Below, in pieces: positions 50,439-62,498 of a stretch of 64,000 bases of DNA (positions are counted from its first letter, which is position 1; the number at the start of each line of letters is the position of its first letter). The stretch spans positions 744,001 to 808,000 of the forward strand of contig JAEMGR010000003.1 of NCBI GenBank assembly GCA_016458225.1, read 5' to 3'. The position numbers and the translations under genes are program-made. Under the pieces are notes generated by a model. That model did no database searches. It had not been told where the DNA came from and saw only the letters and a program-made list of their open reading frames with translations. The DNA is from Myxococcaceae bacterium JPH2. GTDB taxonomy: Bacteria > Myxococcota > Myxococcia > Myxococcales > Myxococcaceae.

Positions 50439-51671
50439 TTATTCGTGGCGGAGTGCTTCCACCGGATCCAGGTTCGCCGCCCGCGCCGCCGGCCAGATGC
50501 CGAACAGCAAGCCCACCAGCGCCGCGAAGCCCACGCCGAACGCCACCGTGAGCGGCTCCACGGCCGCGGCCAGCGGGCTGATGAGCGACACGATGTACGC
50601 CAGCCCCAGGCCCACCACCGTCCCGAGCGCGCCGCCCACCGCGGACACGCTCGCCGCCTCCATGAGGAACTGGAGCACGATGGTGCGCTTCTTCGCGCCC
50701 AGCGCGCGCCGGACGCCAATCTCGCGCGTCCGCTCGCGCACCGACACGAGCATGATGTTCATGATGCCAATGCCGCCCACCAGCAGCGTGATGAAGCCCA
50801 CGCCCGTCGCGGCGCCATAGAGCGCGCGGGTGAGCTGCTTGTACATGTTGGCGAGCTGATCCGGCCGGTTGAGCGCGAAGTCATCCGGCACACCGGGCGG
50901 CGTGGCGCGCTCGCGGCGCAGCGCGGAGGTGAGCGCGTCCTGCACCTTGGGAAGGTTGTCCGTGCTGTCCACCGCGACGACGATGGCGGGCGAGCGCTTG
51001 CTCCCGAAGTGGCTCACGAAGGTGCGGTACGGCACCATCACCACCAGGTCCTGGTTCTCGCCCAGCACCGTGCCCATGGCGGCCAGCGTCCCCACGATGC
51101 GGTAGGGGTGGCCATCCACGAGGATGCGGTGGCCCAGCGGGCTGAAGTTGGGGAAGAGGACCTTCACCAGCTCGGCCCCGATGACCGCCACCGAGGCCCG
51201 GTTGTCCACGTCCGCGTCGGTGAGGAAGCGACCGTCGGCCATCTCGAAGGAGCCCGCGGCCAGGTACTCCGCCGTGGTGCCAATCACGGTGATGCCCGAC
51301 AGCTTCCGGTCCAGGAAGTTCGCCTCGCCCCGCGTGAAGAAGATGGGGGCCGCCGCGATCACGTGCTCGGAGGCCGCCATGATGGGCGGCACCAGCTTCA
51401 CGGACAGGTCCTTGCGGTTGCGGTACTCCCACCAGTCGCCGCCCATCACCCAGGGGAACTTGGACACCTGGAGCGTGTTGGCGCCAATCTTCCCGAGCTG
51501 CTGCGCGAACGAGCTGTTCAGCCCTTGGATGATGCCGACGATGGCCAGCAGCGTGCACACGCCCACGCCAATGCCCACCGTGGTCAGCACCGTCCTCAAG
51601 CGATTGGAGCGCAGCGAGGACAGCGCGATCCGGCCGCCCTCGTACACGTCGACCCGGAAACCCAAGCGCAC
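50439..51671 (-). CDS. MacB/FtsX-type ABC transporter permease
   Basis: The 410-residue paralogue has the same layout: N-terminal helix (LRTVLTTVGIGVGVCTLLAIVGII), periplasmic MacB_PCD domain, and C-terminal helices with IGVRRALGAKKRTIVLQFLMEA. The GTG at 51671 is chosen because it places the first helix about 28 residues from the N-terminus, and GCGAGGGT lies just upstream; the longer open frame before it looks non-coding. With the downstream permease it could form a heterodimer. A gap of 195 bp separates it from the lysyl oxidase gene, and the ATPase and membrane-fusion protein are missing here. Confidence 0.88.
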   Translation of the reverse strand: MRLGFRVDVYEGGRIALSSLRSNRLRTVLTTVGIGVGVCTLLAIVGIIQGLNSSFAQQLGKIGANTLQVSKFPWVMGGDWWEYRNRKDLSVKLVPPIMAASEHVIAAAPIFFTRGEANFLDRKLSGITVIGTTAEYLAAGSFEMADGRFLTDADVDNRASVAVIGAELVKVLFPNFSPLGHRILVDGHPYRIVGTLAAMGTVLGENQDLVVMVPYRTFVSHFGSKRSPAIVVAVDSTDNLPKVQDALTSALRRERATPPGVPDDFALNRPDQLANMYKQLTRALYGAATGVGFITLLVGGIGIMNIMLVSVRERTREIGVRRALGAKKRTIVLQFLMEAASVSAVGGALGTVVGLGLAYIVSLISPLAAAVEPLTVAFGVGFAALVGLLFGIWPAARAANLDPVEALRHE

Positions 51672-51866
51672 ACCCTCGCTTTCAGCGCGACCGCCCCACC
51701 CCGGAGCGTCTGGGGCAAGGCCGGCCAGCACTCTACGCACAGGTCCCCCGGTGATTGCACGCGCGCCGATATTCCCGGCGGCCCCAGGTTTGGACCCGAC
51801 GGCCGGGCACTCGGACCCGGGCCTTCCCGCCTGCTCGCGGCGAGGAAGGCCCGAGGCCATGACGCG

Positions 51867-53831
51867 CTACGGGAGGACCGTCACCGTGTCGCCCTTCAGG
51901 CGCACCTTGATGAAGGTCTCGTTCGGGTGACGGTCGTCCTCGTCGATGATGTTCTTCTCATCCACGCCCACCCGCAGGGTGTAGTCGCCGTCCGGCGTAT
52001 CGGTGATGTCCAACCATTGGCAGGCGATGTCGGCCGTGTAGATGTCCGACCAGCCCGGCGAAATGCCCGTCCCTGGGTCGTAGAGCTGGAAGGGCGGCGC
52101 CTCCGAGCAGTAGCGCGTGGTGTCCGTCAGGTAGAAGCCCTGCTTGCGCCCCACCGCCGTGAGGCCCCCCTGCGTGTTGCGCAGCTCGTACCCCGCGAAG
52201 CCAACGAGGTGGTCGTGCTGGTGGCACTCATCCCAGACGAAGAGGTCCGGCCTCACGTCGGGCGAGGGCACGATGGCGGCGGCATTGCCCAGGTTGGCGA
52301 TGGAGGCACTGAAACGCAACAGGCGCCGTTCACCGCCCGCGGGCACGCAGCCCTCGCGCACCTCGCACGAGTCCGCCGCGAAGGTCAGCCGGTTCACGTA
52401 GAGCGTGCGCGCAATGACATCCCCATCGATGGTGAGGTCCGGCTTACCGTGCTCTGGATCCAAGGCGAGGCCGCAGCTCTTCGCTCCCGACAGCAGCGGT
52501 GGCGGCGCAGCGGGGTCCGGCACACGGCCACCCCCGAAGAGCATCACCCGGCCCGGCGCGAACGAGCCATCCACGCTCTGGGGTGAGCCCACCACCAGGT
52601 CGTCATAGCCATCGCCGTTCATGTCTCCCACGGGCGCCAACGAGAAGCGCGGGGCGCCGCGGAAGGTCTCCGACACGAGGTAGTCCGTGCGCGGCCACGC
52701 CCAGATGGGGCGCATGTCCGAGGACACCTTCGCCCCTGGCGCGAACAGGTAGATGCGCCCCGCCGCGTCCAGCGTGAAGTCATGGCTCGCACCATCGCCG
52801 TTCATGTCTCCCACGGGGTTCATCGTCCCATCCAGGAGGCTGAAGGCGGGGTCCTCCATCACCGACCACACCGGGGCGGACGCGAGGACGCCATCCAGCG
52901 AGGACGCCGACGAGGACAGGTGCAGGTCAAAGCTGCCGCCGCCCATGCCCGTCATCAGCTCGGGAAGCCCGTCGCCATCGAGGTCCGGGGCCGTCCCCAA
53001 CGACTCAGCCGCCACGGTCCAGGCCGGCTGCGCCGTGAGCGGCCCATCACACACCAGCGGGCTCCCCGCGCGGCACCCCAGGTAGAGGACATACCCCTCC
53101 GCATTCACCATCAGCAGGTCCTGCGTCCCATCCCCGTTGACGTCCCCTGCCCTGCGCGCAGCCCGCGACTTCGTCAGGATGCGGCTGGACGTGAAGGGCT
53201 CCGTCGCGGTGGGCGTGGCGAGGAAGACCTCCACGCCGTTCGCGAGGGGGTTGCTGTTGACGAGGTCATCCAGCCCATCCCCATTCACATCCACCAACGT
53301 CGCGCTCACGAACGTGCCGTTGCCCGGCACGCGGAACACCGGCTCGGCGAACACCTTCGACAGGTCCGGCCCACCCACGTACACGGAGACACCGTAGGTG
53401 CCCGAGACGAGCACATCCGGATAGGCATCTCCGTTCACATTGCCCACTCGGGACACCCTGGCGTTGCGACCGCTGGTGCGCGGGCTGGTGTTGCGCCACG
53501 TCAGCGCCGTGGTCACCGGCGTCTTCGAGAAGTACGACGCCTGCCCCGCGAAGATGGAGATCCGCCCGGGATCCAGCGAGGTCACCGAGCAGGGTGGCGA
53601 CACGACGATGAGGTCTTTGTGCCCATCCCCGTTCAGGTCCCCCACCGCGACCGATCGCCCGAAGCAGCCGCCGACATGCGCGGGGTTTCCCTCCACCTCC
53701 CAGATCGGCGTGTCCGAGAGCACCGGGCCCTCCTCGGGTGGCGGCTTCGGCTCGGGTTCGTCCGAACAGCCTCCCAGACTCAGGGCCCACCACGACAACG
53801 ACACTCCCGCCAGTGCTCTCGACCAAGACAT
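51867..53831 (-). CDS. FG-GAP lipoprotein with C-terminal lysyl oxidase domain
   Basis: The 654-residue product has a signal peptide and lipobox (ALSLGGC). Residues 55-450 hold about seven FG-GAP repeats with calcium loops (VGDLNGDGHKDL, VGNVNGDAYPDV, APDLDGDGLPEL and others), forming an integrin-like propeller. Residues 470-654 match lysyl oxidase: the copper histidines H537-x-H539-x-H541, the cofactor Lys563 (GRKQGFYL) and Tyr598 (DIYTADIACQW), and ITDTPDGDYTLRVGV. The spacing of Lys and Tyr is 35, equal to Lys320-Tyr355 of human LOX. The enzyme would oxidise lysines on extracellular proteins. GGGAGG stands 8 bases before the ATG. Confidence 0.88.
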   Translation of the reverse strand: MSWSRALAGVSLSWWALSLGGCSDEPEPKPPPEEGPVLSDTPIWEVEGNPAHVGGCFGRSVAVGDLNGDGHKDLIVVSPPCSVTSLDPGRISIFAGQASYFSKTPVTTALTWRNTSPRTSGRNARVSRVGNVNGDAYPDVLVSGTYGVSVYVGGPDLSKVFAEPVFRVPGNGTFVSATLVDVNGDGLDDLVNSNPLANGVEVFLATPTATEPFTSSRILTKSRAARRAGDVNGDGTQDLLMVNAEGYVLYLGCRAGSPLVCDGPLTAQPAWTVAAESLGTAPDLDGDGLPELMTGMGGGSFDLHLSSSASSLDGVLASAPVWSVMEDPAFSLLDGTMNPVGDMNGDGASHDFTLDAAGRIYLFAPGAKVSSDMRPIWAWPRTDYLVSETFRGAPRFSLAPVGDMNGDGYDDLVVGSPQSVDGSFAPGRVMLFGGGRVPDPAAPPPLLSGAKSCGLALDPEHGKPDLTIDGDVIARTLYVNRLTFAADSCEVREGCVPAGGERRLLRFSASIANLGNAAAIVPSPDVRPDLFVWDECHQHDHLVGFAGYELRNTQGGLTAVGRKQGFYLTDTTRYCSEAPPFQLYDPGTGISPGWSDIYTADIACQWLDITDTPDGDYTLRVGVDEKNIIDEDDRHPNETFIKVRLKGDTVTVLP

Positions 53832-53995
53832 GGGTACGCCTCCCGCGCTACGCGCCAAGAGCCCGCCCCTCCCTTCGACAAGAGTGCACGGATGCCGGCC
53901 CCGCCGTGCTGCGGGCCCATCGCGCTGAACCTTAGCGTCAGCCCGCGTCCCGCGTGAAAACAGATATTCACTTGCTCAACACTTTCCCCGTCCTA

Positions 53996-54038
53996 CCGCC
54001 CGCTCCGTCGCATGGCGGCCACACTTTGGAGCGGGCGG
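53996..54038 (+). promoter_or_regulatory. Hairpin in the leader of the DHA2 efflux gene
   Basis: CCGCCCGCTCC (53996-54006) and GGAGCGGGCGG (54028-54038) form a perfect 11-bp stem with a 21-base loop, about 75 bases before the efflux gene start and in the divergent region from the lysyl oxidase gene. It might be an attenuator, or a protein site in DNA. Confidence 0.45.
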
Positions 54039-54110
54039 AGTGGACTGGGCCTCGGGCCATCCCCAGCTTGTCGTCGCGAGGCGCGTGCTTGCGCCGTGCC
54101 CGAGCGAGCC

Positions 54111-55811
54111 ATGGCGCCATCCCCGATGCAGTTCACCCGCGCCCAGAAGGCCTTCACGATGGCGGGCGCGCTGCTGGGCTTGCTGCTCGCGGCGCTCGAC
54201 CAGACCATCGTGGCCACCGCGGGGCCCGCCATCCAGCAGGACCTGGACATCCCCCCGGCGCTCTACCCGTGGCTCACCACGTCCTATCTGGTGGCCTCGA
54301 CGATGATGGTGCCCGTGTGGGGCAAGCTGTCGGACCTGATGGGCCGGCGCGCGGTGCTGGTGATGGGCATCTGCGTCTTCCTCATCGGCAGCTTCCTGTG
54401 CGGCGTGTCCCAGACGACGCTGGCGCTCGTGCTCTTCCGCGCGGTGCAAGGCTTCGGCAGCGCGGCGCTGTTCACCGCCGCGCTGGCCGTGGTGGCGGAC
54501 CTCTATCCGCCCCGCGAGCGCGGCAAGTACCAGGGCCTCTTCGGCGCGGTGTTCGGCCTGTCCAGCGTGGTGGGCCCGCTGGTGGGCGGCTTCATCACGG
54601 ATCAGCTCAGCTGGCACTGGGTCTTCTTCATCAACGTGCCGGTGGGCGCGGTGGCGCTCACGCTCATCTTCCTGCGCATGCCGCCACTCAAGCCCCCAGG
54701 CGTGCACGGCGGACGGTTGGACCTGGCGGGCGCGGGCGCGCTGGCGCTCGCGGTGGTGCCCCTGCTGCTCGCGCTCAGCCTGGGACGCGGGGCGGATGCG
54801 AACGAGCCGGGCGGCTTCCCCTGGGGCTCACCGCCCATCCTCGGCATGTTCGCCGTGGCCGCGGTGGGAACGGTCCTCTTCGCGTGGCGCGAGCTGCGCG
54901 CACCCGAGCCCCTCATCGACCCGCGCCTCTTCCGCCTGCGCACCTTCAGCGCGGCCAACCTCGCCGTGTTCCTGGTGGGCGCGGTGTTCCTCGCCTCCGT
55001 CGTCTTCCTGCCGCTGTTCATGGTGAACGTGGTGGGCCTGTCCGCCACGCGCGCGGGCCTCACCATCACCCCGCTGACGCTCGGCGTGATGGCGGGCAAC
55101 GTGGTGTCCGGACAGCTGGTGGCGCGAGTGGGGCACTACAAGGCGCTCTTGCTGGGCTCGCTGGCGCTGCTGCTCGCGGGCTTCGCGGTGATGGCCTTCA
55201 CGCTGACGCCAGACTCGGGGCAGGTCGAGGTGACGGTGAAGATGGTGATGGTGGGGCTCGGGCTCGGGCCTTCCATCCCGCTCTACACCGTGGCGGTGCA
55301 GAACGCGGTGCCTCCGGAGCGCATTGGCGTGGCCACCTCCGCGTCCACCTTCTTCCGACAGCTCGGGATGACGGTGGGCGTGGCGCTGCTGGGCACGGTG
55401 TTCGCCGGCACGCTCGGCGGCGAGCTGAGCGCGCGCACCGAGCACGCCATCGCCGGGGCTCCGGATGACGTGAAGGCCACGGTGGCCCAGGCCGCGCCCC
55501 CCGAGCAGCCCTTCCCCGCCGACACCGTGAAGCAGCGGCTGCACGAGGGCTATGCCCAGCAACGCCAGCACGTCGCGGGTCGGCACGGGCCCAGCGCGGA
55601 CCGCGCCCGCGCCCGCGTGGACGCCGATGAGCAGCGTGCGCTCGACACCGTGGACAAGGTGCAGCGCGCGCGAAAGGAGTCCTTCACCCAAGCCACCCGC
55701 GCCATCTACCGCTGCGCCATCCTCGTGGCGCTCGCGGCGCTCCTCGTCACCCTGGCCATGCCCGAGCAGCCCCTGCGCCGCACGCGCGAGCCCGCGCCGC
55801 ACCAGACCTGA
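54111..55811 (+). CDS. DHA2-family (EmrB/QacA) drug efflux MFS transporter
   Basis: The 566-residue product has 14 predicted membrane segments, the DHA2 number. The first segment carries LLLAALDQTIVATAGPAI (motif D1), and motif A follows as GKLSDLMGRRAVLVMG; motif C is seen in segment 5 (GLSSVVGPLVGG). The C-terminal cytoplasmic tail includes a long charged helix (about 490-540). It exports drugs or lipophilic ions with protons. ATG 54111 is preferred with GAGCGAG 2 bases upstream; ATG 54126 also fits. No regulator is adjacent. Confidence 0.92.
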   Translation: MAPSPMQFTRAQKAFTMAGALLGLLLAALDQTIVATAGPAIQQDLDIPPALYPWLTTSYLVASTMMVPVWGKLSDLMGRRAVLVMGICVFLIGSFLCGVSQTTLALVLFRAVQGFGSAALFTAALAVVADLYPPRERGKYQGLFGAVFGLSSVVGPLVGGFITDQLSWHWVFFINVPVGAVALTLIFLRMPPLKPPGVHGGRLDLAGAGALALAVVPLLLALSLGRGADANEPGGFPWGSPPILGMFAVAAVGTVLFAWRELRAPEPLIDPRLFRLRTFSAANLAVFLVGAVFLASVVFLPLFMVNVVGLSATRAGLTITPLTLGVMAGNVVSGQLVARVGHYKALLLGSLALLLAGFAVMAFTLTPDSGQVEVTVKMVMVGLGLGPSIPLYTVAVQNAVPPERIGVATSASTFFRQLGMTVGVALLGTVFAGTLGGELSARTEHAIAGAPDDVKATVAQAAPPEQPFPADTVKQRLHEGYAQQRQHVAGRHGPSADRARARVDADEQRALDTVDKVQRARKESFTQATRAIYRCAILVALAALLVTLAMPEQPLRRTREPAPHQT

Positions 55812-55881
55812 CTCCTCGCTGGAACACGCACTCCGTGCTCTCATGGAAAGCCGAGTCCAAGGGACAGGAGGCGCGAACAAC

Positions 55882-56904
55882 ATGATGGGTCGACTGCTGG
55901 TGCTGTGCTGCGTGCTGTGGAGCCTTCCGGGGCGGGCGGAGCAGAAGGCCGACGAGAAGCCCATCGACCTGGACACCGTCCTGAACCTGCGCCAGCCCGC
56001 CACCACCGTCTTCGACGGCCACATCCTCCAGGTGGCGGCCAGCGGCACCGTGCGAGCGTGGCGCATCGCGGACCTCAAGCAGGACCCCGAGTTCGTCCGC
56101 GCGCTCAACTCCCACGAGATGATGCTGCTCGCCGCGGACGCGACCACGCTCTACGGCAGCGACTTGAAGGAGGTGTTCCGCTGGAACGCGGCGGAGAAGT
56201 CGTGGGCCGTGGTGGGCAGCGTGGCCAAGGTGGACAAGGACCCCATCCAGCAGCTCGTGGCGACGGACGTGGGCCCCGTCCTCTTCCGCGAGCTCACCGT
56301 GGAGGACGTGGCGGGCAAGCGCCTCATCAAGATTCCGCCGCCGAAGAAGCAGAAGACCGCCGTGCGGATGCGAGCGCTCGCCCTGCACGCGGTGGGCGGC
56401 CAGCTCTGGTTCGGCACGGGCTATGGCGAGTGGGGCGGGGAGTTGGTTGGCGTGAACCTGAAGACGGGCACCTGGAGCCGCTATTGGGATGACCTGCACT
56501 ACGTGACGGGCATCACCCACGACAGCGCGGGGAAGCTGTGGGTGGGCTGGTCCATGAGCCACTTCAACAGCCGCATGATGCTGCGCAGCCACGGCCCGGA
56601 CGCGAAGGTCCTCCAGGCGTTCCCTCGGCAGAACGACCACTACCTCCAGCAGATTGCCTGGGACGCGACGACACAGCGGCTCTACTGCGTCGATCAACAG
56701 AGTGTCGCGTGGCTCAAGGAGGGCGTGGCCCAGGAGATCGCCCCGCTGGGCGACCTGCCCTTCAGCAACGAGCCCAACGCCGTGGGCGTGGCGCCGGGCG
56801 TGTCGGACATGATGGCGCTCGGCGAGGGGCGCGTGCTCATCGTCCCGCCGCTGGGCCGCCCGCGCGTGTTCGCGGGCGGGCGCGTCACCGTCCTCAGCCT
56901 CTGA
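55882..56904 (+). CDS. Secreted protein, possibly a beta-propeller
   Basis: The 340-residue product has a signal peptide (LLVLCCVLWSLPGRAEQ) followed by beta-rich repeats such as RMRALALHAVGGQLWFGTGYGEWGGELVGVNLKTG and KLWVGWSMSH split over successive blades, which suggests a propeller. AGGAG lies 13 bases before the ATG. No catalytic motif is evident. It lies 70 bp downstream of the DHA2 pump gene and could be in the same transcript. It is convergent with the M28 peptidase gene, with 9 bp between stops. Function unknown. Confidence 0.72.
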   Translation: MMGRLLVLCCVLWSLPGRAEQKADEKPIDLDTVLNLRQPATTVFDGHILQVAASGTVRAWRIADLKQDPEFVRALNSHEMMLLAADATTLYGSDLKEVFRWNAAEKSWAVVGSVAKVDKDPIQQLVATDVGPVLFRELTVEDVAGKRLIKIPPPKKQKTAVRMRALALHAVGGQLWFGTGYGEWGGELVGVNLKTGTWSRYWDDLHYVTGITHDSAGKLWVGWSMSHFNSRMMLRSHGPDAKVLQAFPRQNDHYLQQIAWDATTQRLYCVDQQSVAWLKEGVAQEIAPLGDLPFSNEPNAVGVAPGVSDMMALGEGRVLIVPPLGRPRVFAGGRVTVLSL

Positions 56905-56913
56905 GGCGCTCGC

Positions 56914-58404
56914 TCAAGTGCCCGAGGCCTTCGCGGAAGGCGCGGGCACGCTCGGCGCCGGCGGCGTGGCGGGGGCCTCGGGACGGGCGAGCGTGCCAGG
57001 CGCCTCGGCGAGCGCGTAGGCCACCCACGCCACCGCCGCGGTGCTGCGCGCGAAGTCCTGCGGGTTCACCTTGTCCAGCGTGTCCGCCATGGAGTGGTGC
57101 ACGTCGAAGTAGCGGCTGCTGTCCACCTTCACGCCCACCATGGGCACGCGCGCGGGGATGAGCGGGCTGATGTCCGCGCCGCCGGCCTCGGCGTCCACGA
57201 AGTTGGCCGCGCCCAGCCCCTCGAGCGGAGCCAGCCAGGGCTGCAGCATCGCCTTTGCACCGTCACCCGCGCGCAGGCCGATGCCCAGCGGCCGCCCGCC
57301 ACCCGAGTCCATCTCCAGCGCGGCCACGTGCTTGGACAGCTCCTTCGCGTGCGCCTCCGCGTAGGCCTTGCCGCCGCGCAGGCCGTTCTCCTCGTTCATG
57401 AACAGCACCACGCGCACCGTGCGCCGAGGCGCCTGCGGCAGCTTCGCGATGAGGCGCGCGGCCTCCATCACCATGGTGACGCCCGCGCCGTCGTCGTGCG
57501 CGCCGGTGCCCACGTCCCACGAGTCCAGGTGCGCGCCCAGCACCACCACCTCGTCCGGCTTCTCGCGGCCCCGCACCTCGGCCACCACGTTGGACGAGTC
57601 CGCGTCCGGCAACTGGGAGCAGCCCAGCGTCAGCTTCACCTTCACGGGCCCACCGGCCAGCAGCCGGTGCAGCAGCGTCGAGTCCTCCACGGACACCGCC
57701 GCCGCGGGAATGCGCGCCTCACCGTCCTCGAAGTGCGTGGCGCCCGTGTGCGGCGTGCGCAGCGACGCGGTGGACAGCGAGCGGATCAACATGCCCACCG
57801 CGCCCTGCTTCGCCGCCTCCGCCGGCACGCGCGCGCGCAGGCCGGCCGCGCGGCCGTACTCCTCCGCCACGCTCATGTCGTGGTTCACGAAGACAATCTT
57901 GCCCTTCACCTTCTCGCCCAGCGCGGCCAGCTCCTCCAGCGAGCGGATCTCCACCACCTCCGCCACCAGTCCCTCGGGAGGCGTGGGCGCGCTGCCACCC
58001 AGCGCCAGCAGCTCCAGCGGATGGCCGCGCGTGCGCTCGGAGGCGAGCACCTCGCCGTGGCCCTCGCCGCGCACCCAGTGCGGCACCTTCACCGGCTCCT
58101 TCCACGCCTTCACGCCGTCCGCCTGGAACGAGCGCAGGGCCCAGGCCACCGCGGCCTCCGCGCCCTCGCTGCCGGACAGCCGCGGCCCGATTCCATCGGT
58201 CAGCTCGGCCAGCCGCGCGTAGGAGTGGCCTTCGGCGAGCGCGGCGCCCACCAGCCGCTCGGCGGCGGACTGTTGGGCGGCGGTCAGCTTCACGGACGTC
58301 GCCGCGGGCTTCACCACCGACGCCTCGGTCTTCGCGGCGGGAGTGGCCGAGGTGAGCAGCTGAAGCGCCAGCGAAGCGGGCAGGACAATGAGGGATGCGG
58401 ACAC
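56914..58404 (-). CDS. Secreted M28-family aminopeptidase
   Basis: The 496-residue product has a signal peptide, a PA-type insert (about 125-250) and an M28 zinc-peptidase domain with all ligands visible: GAHLDSWD (His and Asp), GAHDDGAG (bridging Asp), NEENG (catalytic and metal Glu), EMDSGG (Asp) and VHHSMADT (His). It would remove N-terminal residues from peptides outside the cell, in keeping with a predatory or proteolytic life. GTG 58404 is chosen because GGAGG stands 6 bases upstream and the hydrophobic signal follows at once. A Pro/Ala-rich tail ends the protein. Confidence 0.92.
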   Translation of the reverse strand: MSASLIVLPASLALQLLTSATPAAKTEASVVKPAATSVKLTAAQQSAAERLVGAALAEGHSYARLAELTDGIGPRLSGSEGAEAAVAWALRSFQADGVKAWKEPVKVPHWVRGEGHGEVLASERTRGHPLELLALGGSAPTPPEGLVAEVVEIRSLEELAALGEKVKGKIVFVNHDMSVAEEYGRAAGLRARVPAEAAKQGAVGMLIRSLSTASLRTPHTGATHFEDGEARIPAAAVSVEDSTLLHRLLAGGPVKVKLTLGCSQLPDADSSNVVAEVRGREKPDEVVVLGAHLDSWDVGTGAHDDGAGVTMVMEAARLIAKLPQAPRRTVRVVLFMNEENGLRGGKAYAEAHAKELSKHVAALEMDSGGGRPLGIGLRAGDGAKAMLQPWLAPLEGLGAANFVDAEAGGADISPLIPARVPMVGVKVDSSRYFDVHHSMADTLDKVNPQDFARSTAAVAWVAYALAEAPGTLARPEAPATPPAPSVPAPSAKASGT

Positions 58405-58858
58405 AGGGGCCTCCAGGGAGGCCGTTACTCTCCGCTCGCGTTTTCTCGCTCGCAAGCACGGCGGTATTCCCGAGCCCGCCCTCGGCCGCGCGTTTCCTCC
58501 CCGAGCAGCGGTCCACGAAGACAGCGCGTGGGAGCCGCGAATCGGTCAGCGGGGTCGTTCAGCGGGAGGAAGCCGGAATCCCAGGGGCCACCGCGCGCCG
58601 AGAGGGGGAACGCGGCGCGCGGGGCTCAACTGGGACTTCGAAGCAGGGATGCCGCGGTTGGGGGACGCGAACACCTCTGCCCACGCCTTCTGAAACAGGA
58701 GACGCGCCGCCAGTCTTGAATGCGTTCGTTTCCAGCGTCAAGGCGTGAAGTGCGATTCATACCCTGGGGCGATCCGTTCTTCCGGGTCTGTTCAATCTTT
58801 CCAGCTCGGACAGAGCCTGACGCGGCGGACCGCGTCAGAAACGAAGCGCCCCCCGGGT
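58405..58858. other. 454-base stretch without a recognised gene
   Basis: This gap between two minus-strand genes holds the upstream region of the M28 peptidase gene and the trailer of the amidohydrolase gene. Frames here are short and lack coding-like bias. The only clear structure is the hairpin at 58817-58838. I tested it by eye for a tRNA or tmRNA and found none. Confidence 0.6.
58817..58838 (-). terminator. Terminator hairpin after the amidohydrolase gene
   Basis: CTGACGCGG and CCGCGTCAG form a perfect 9-bp stem with a CGGA tetraloop, 20 bases after the minus-strand stop. Confidence 0.6.
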
Positions 58859-62248
<3,390 letters not shown>

Positions 62249-62498
62249 CGGGACTCCTGAACGCGACGGCGGAATGTCAGATGGAAGTCAGCAGCGGGAA
62301 GGCGGGGGGCCGTGAAGCGGGCGCATGAACAGGCCCCCGGGCGGGCTTCTTCCGGGCCATGTAAGGTATCGCGCGCGATGAAGCGGGCGCCAGCGACCGT
62401 CACGGACGCGTGGCGGGCCGCTCCACTCCGGAAGCGCCTGCTTCCATGGCGGGGGGAAGACACATGCTGACGCGGCACGACGCCGGGCGGGCTCGCCC

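Noticed and set aside
58600-58720. Possible tRNA or tmRNA in the 454-base gap (TTCGAAG and a GGTTGGGGGACGCGAACACC-like segment)
   Set aside because: The flanking bases do not form a T stem or an acceptor stem, and no 3' CCA or anticodon arm could be placed.
62313-62390. 12-bp direct repeat TGAAGCGGGCGC, 66 bp apart, and a nearby GGGGGCC/GGCCCCC hairpin
   Set aside because: G+C-rich words of this size recur by chance at this composition, and the position relative to a promoter is unclear.
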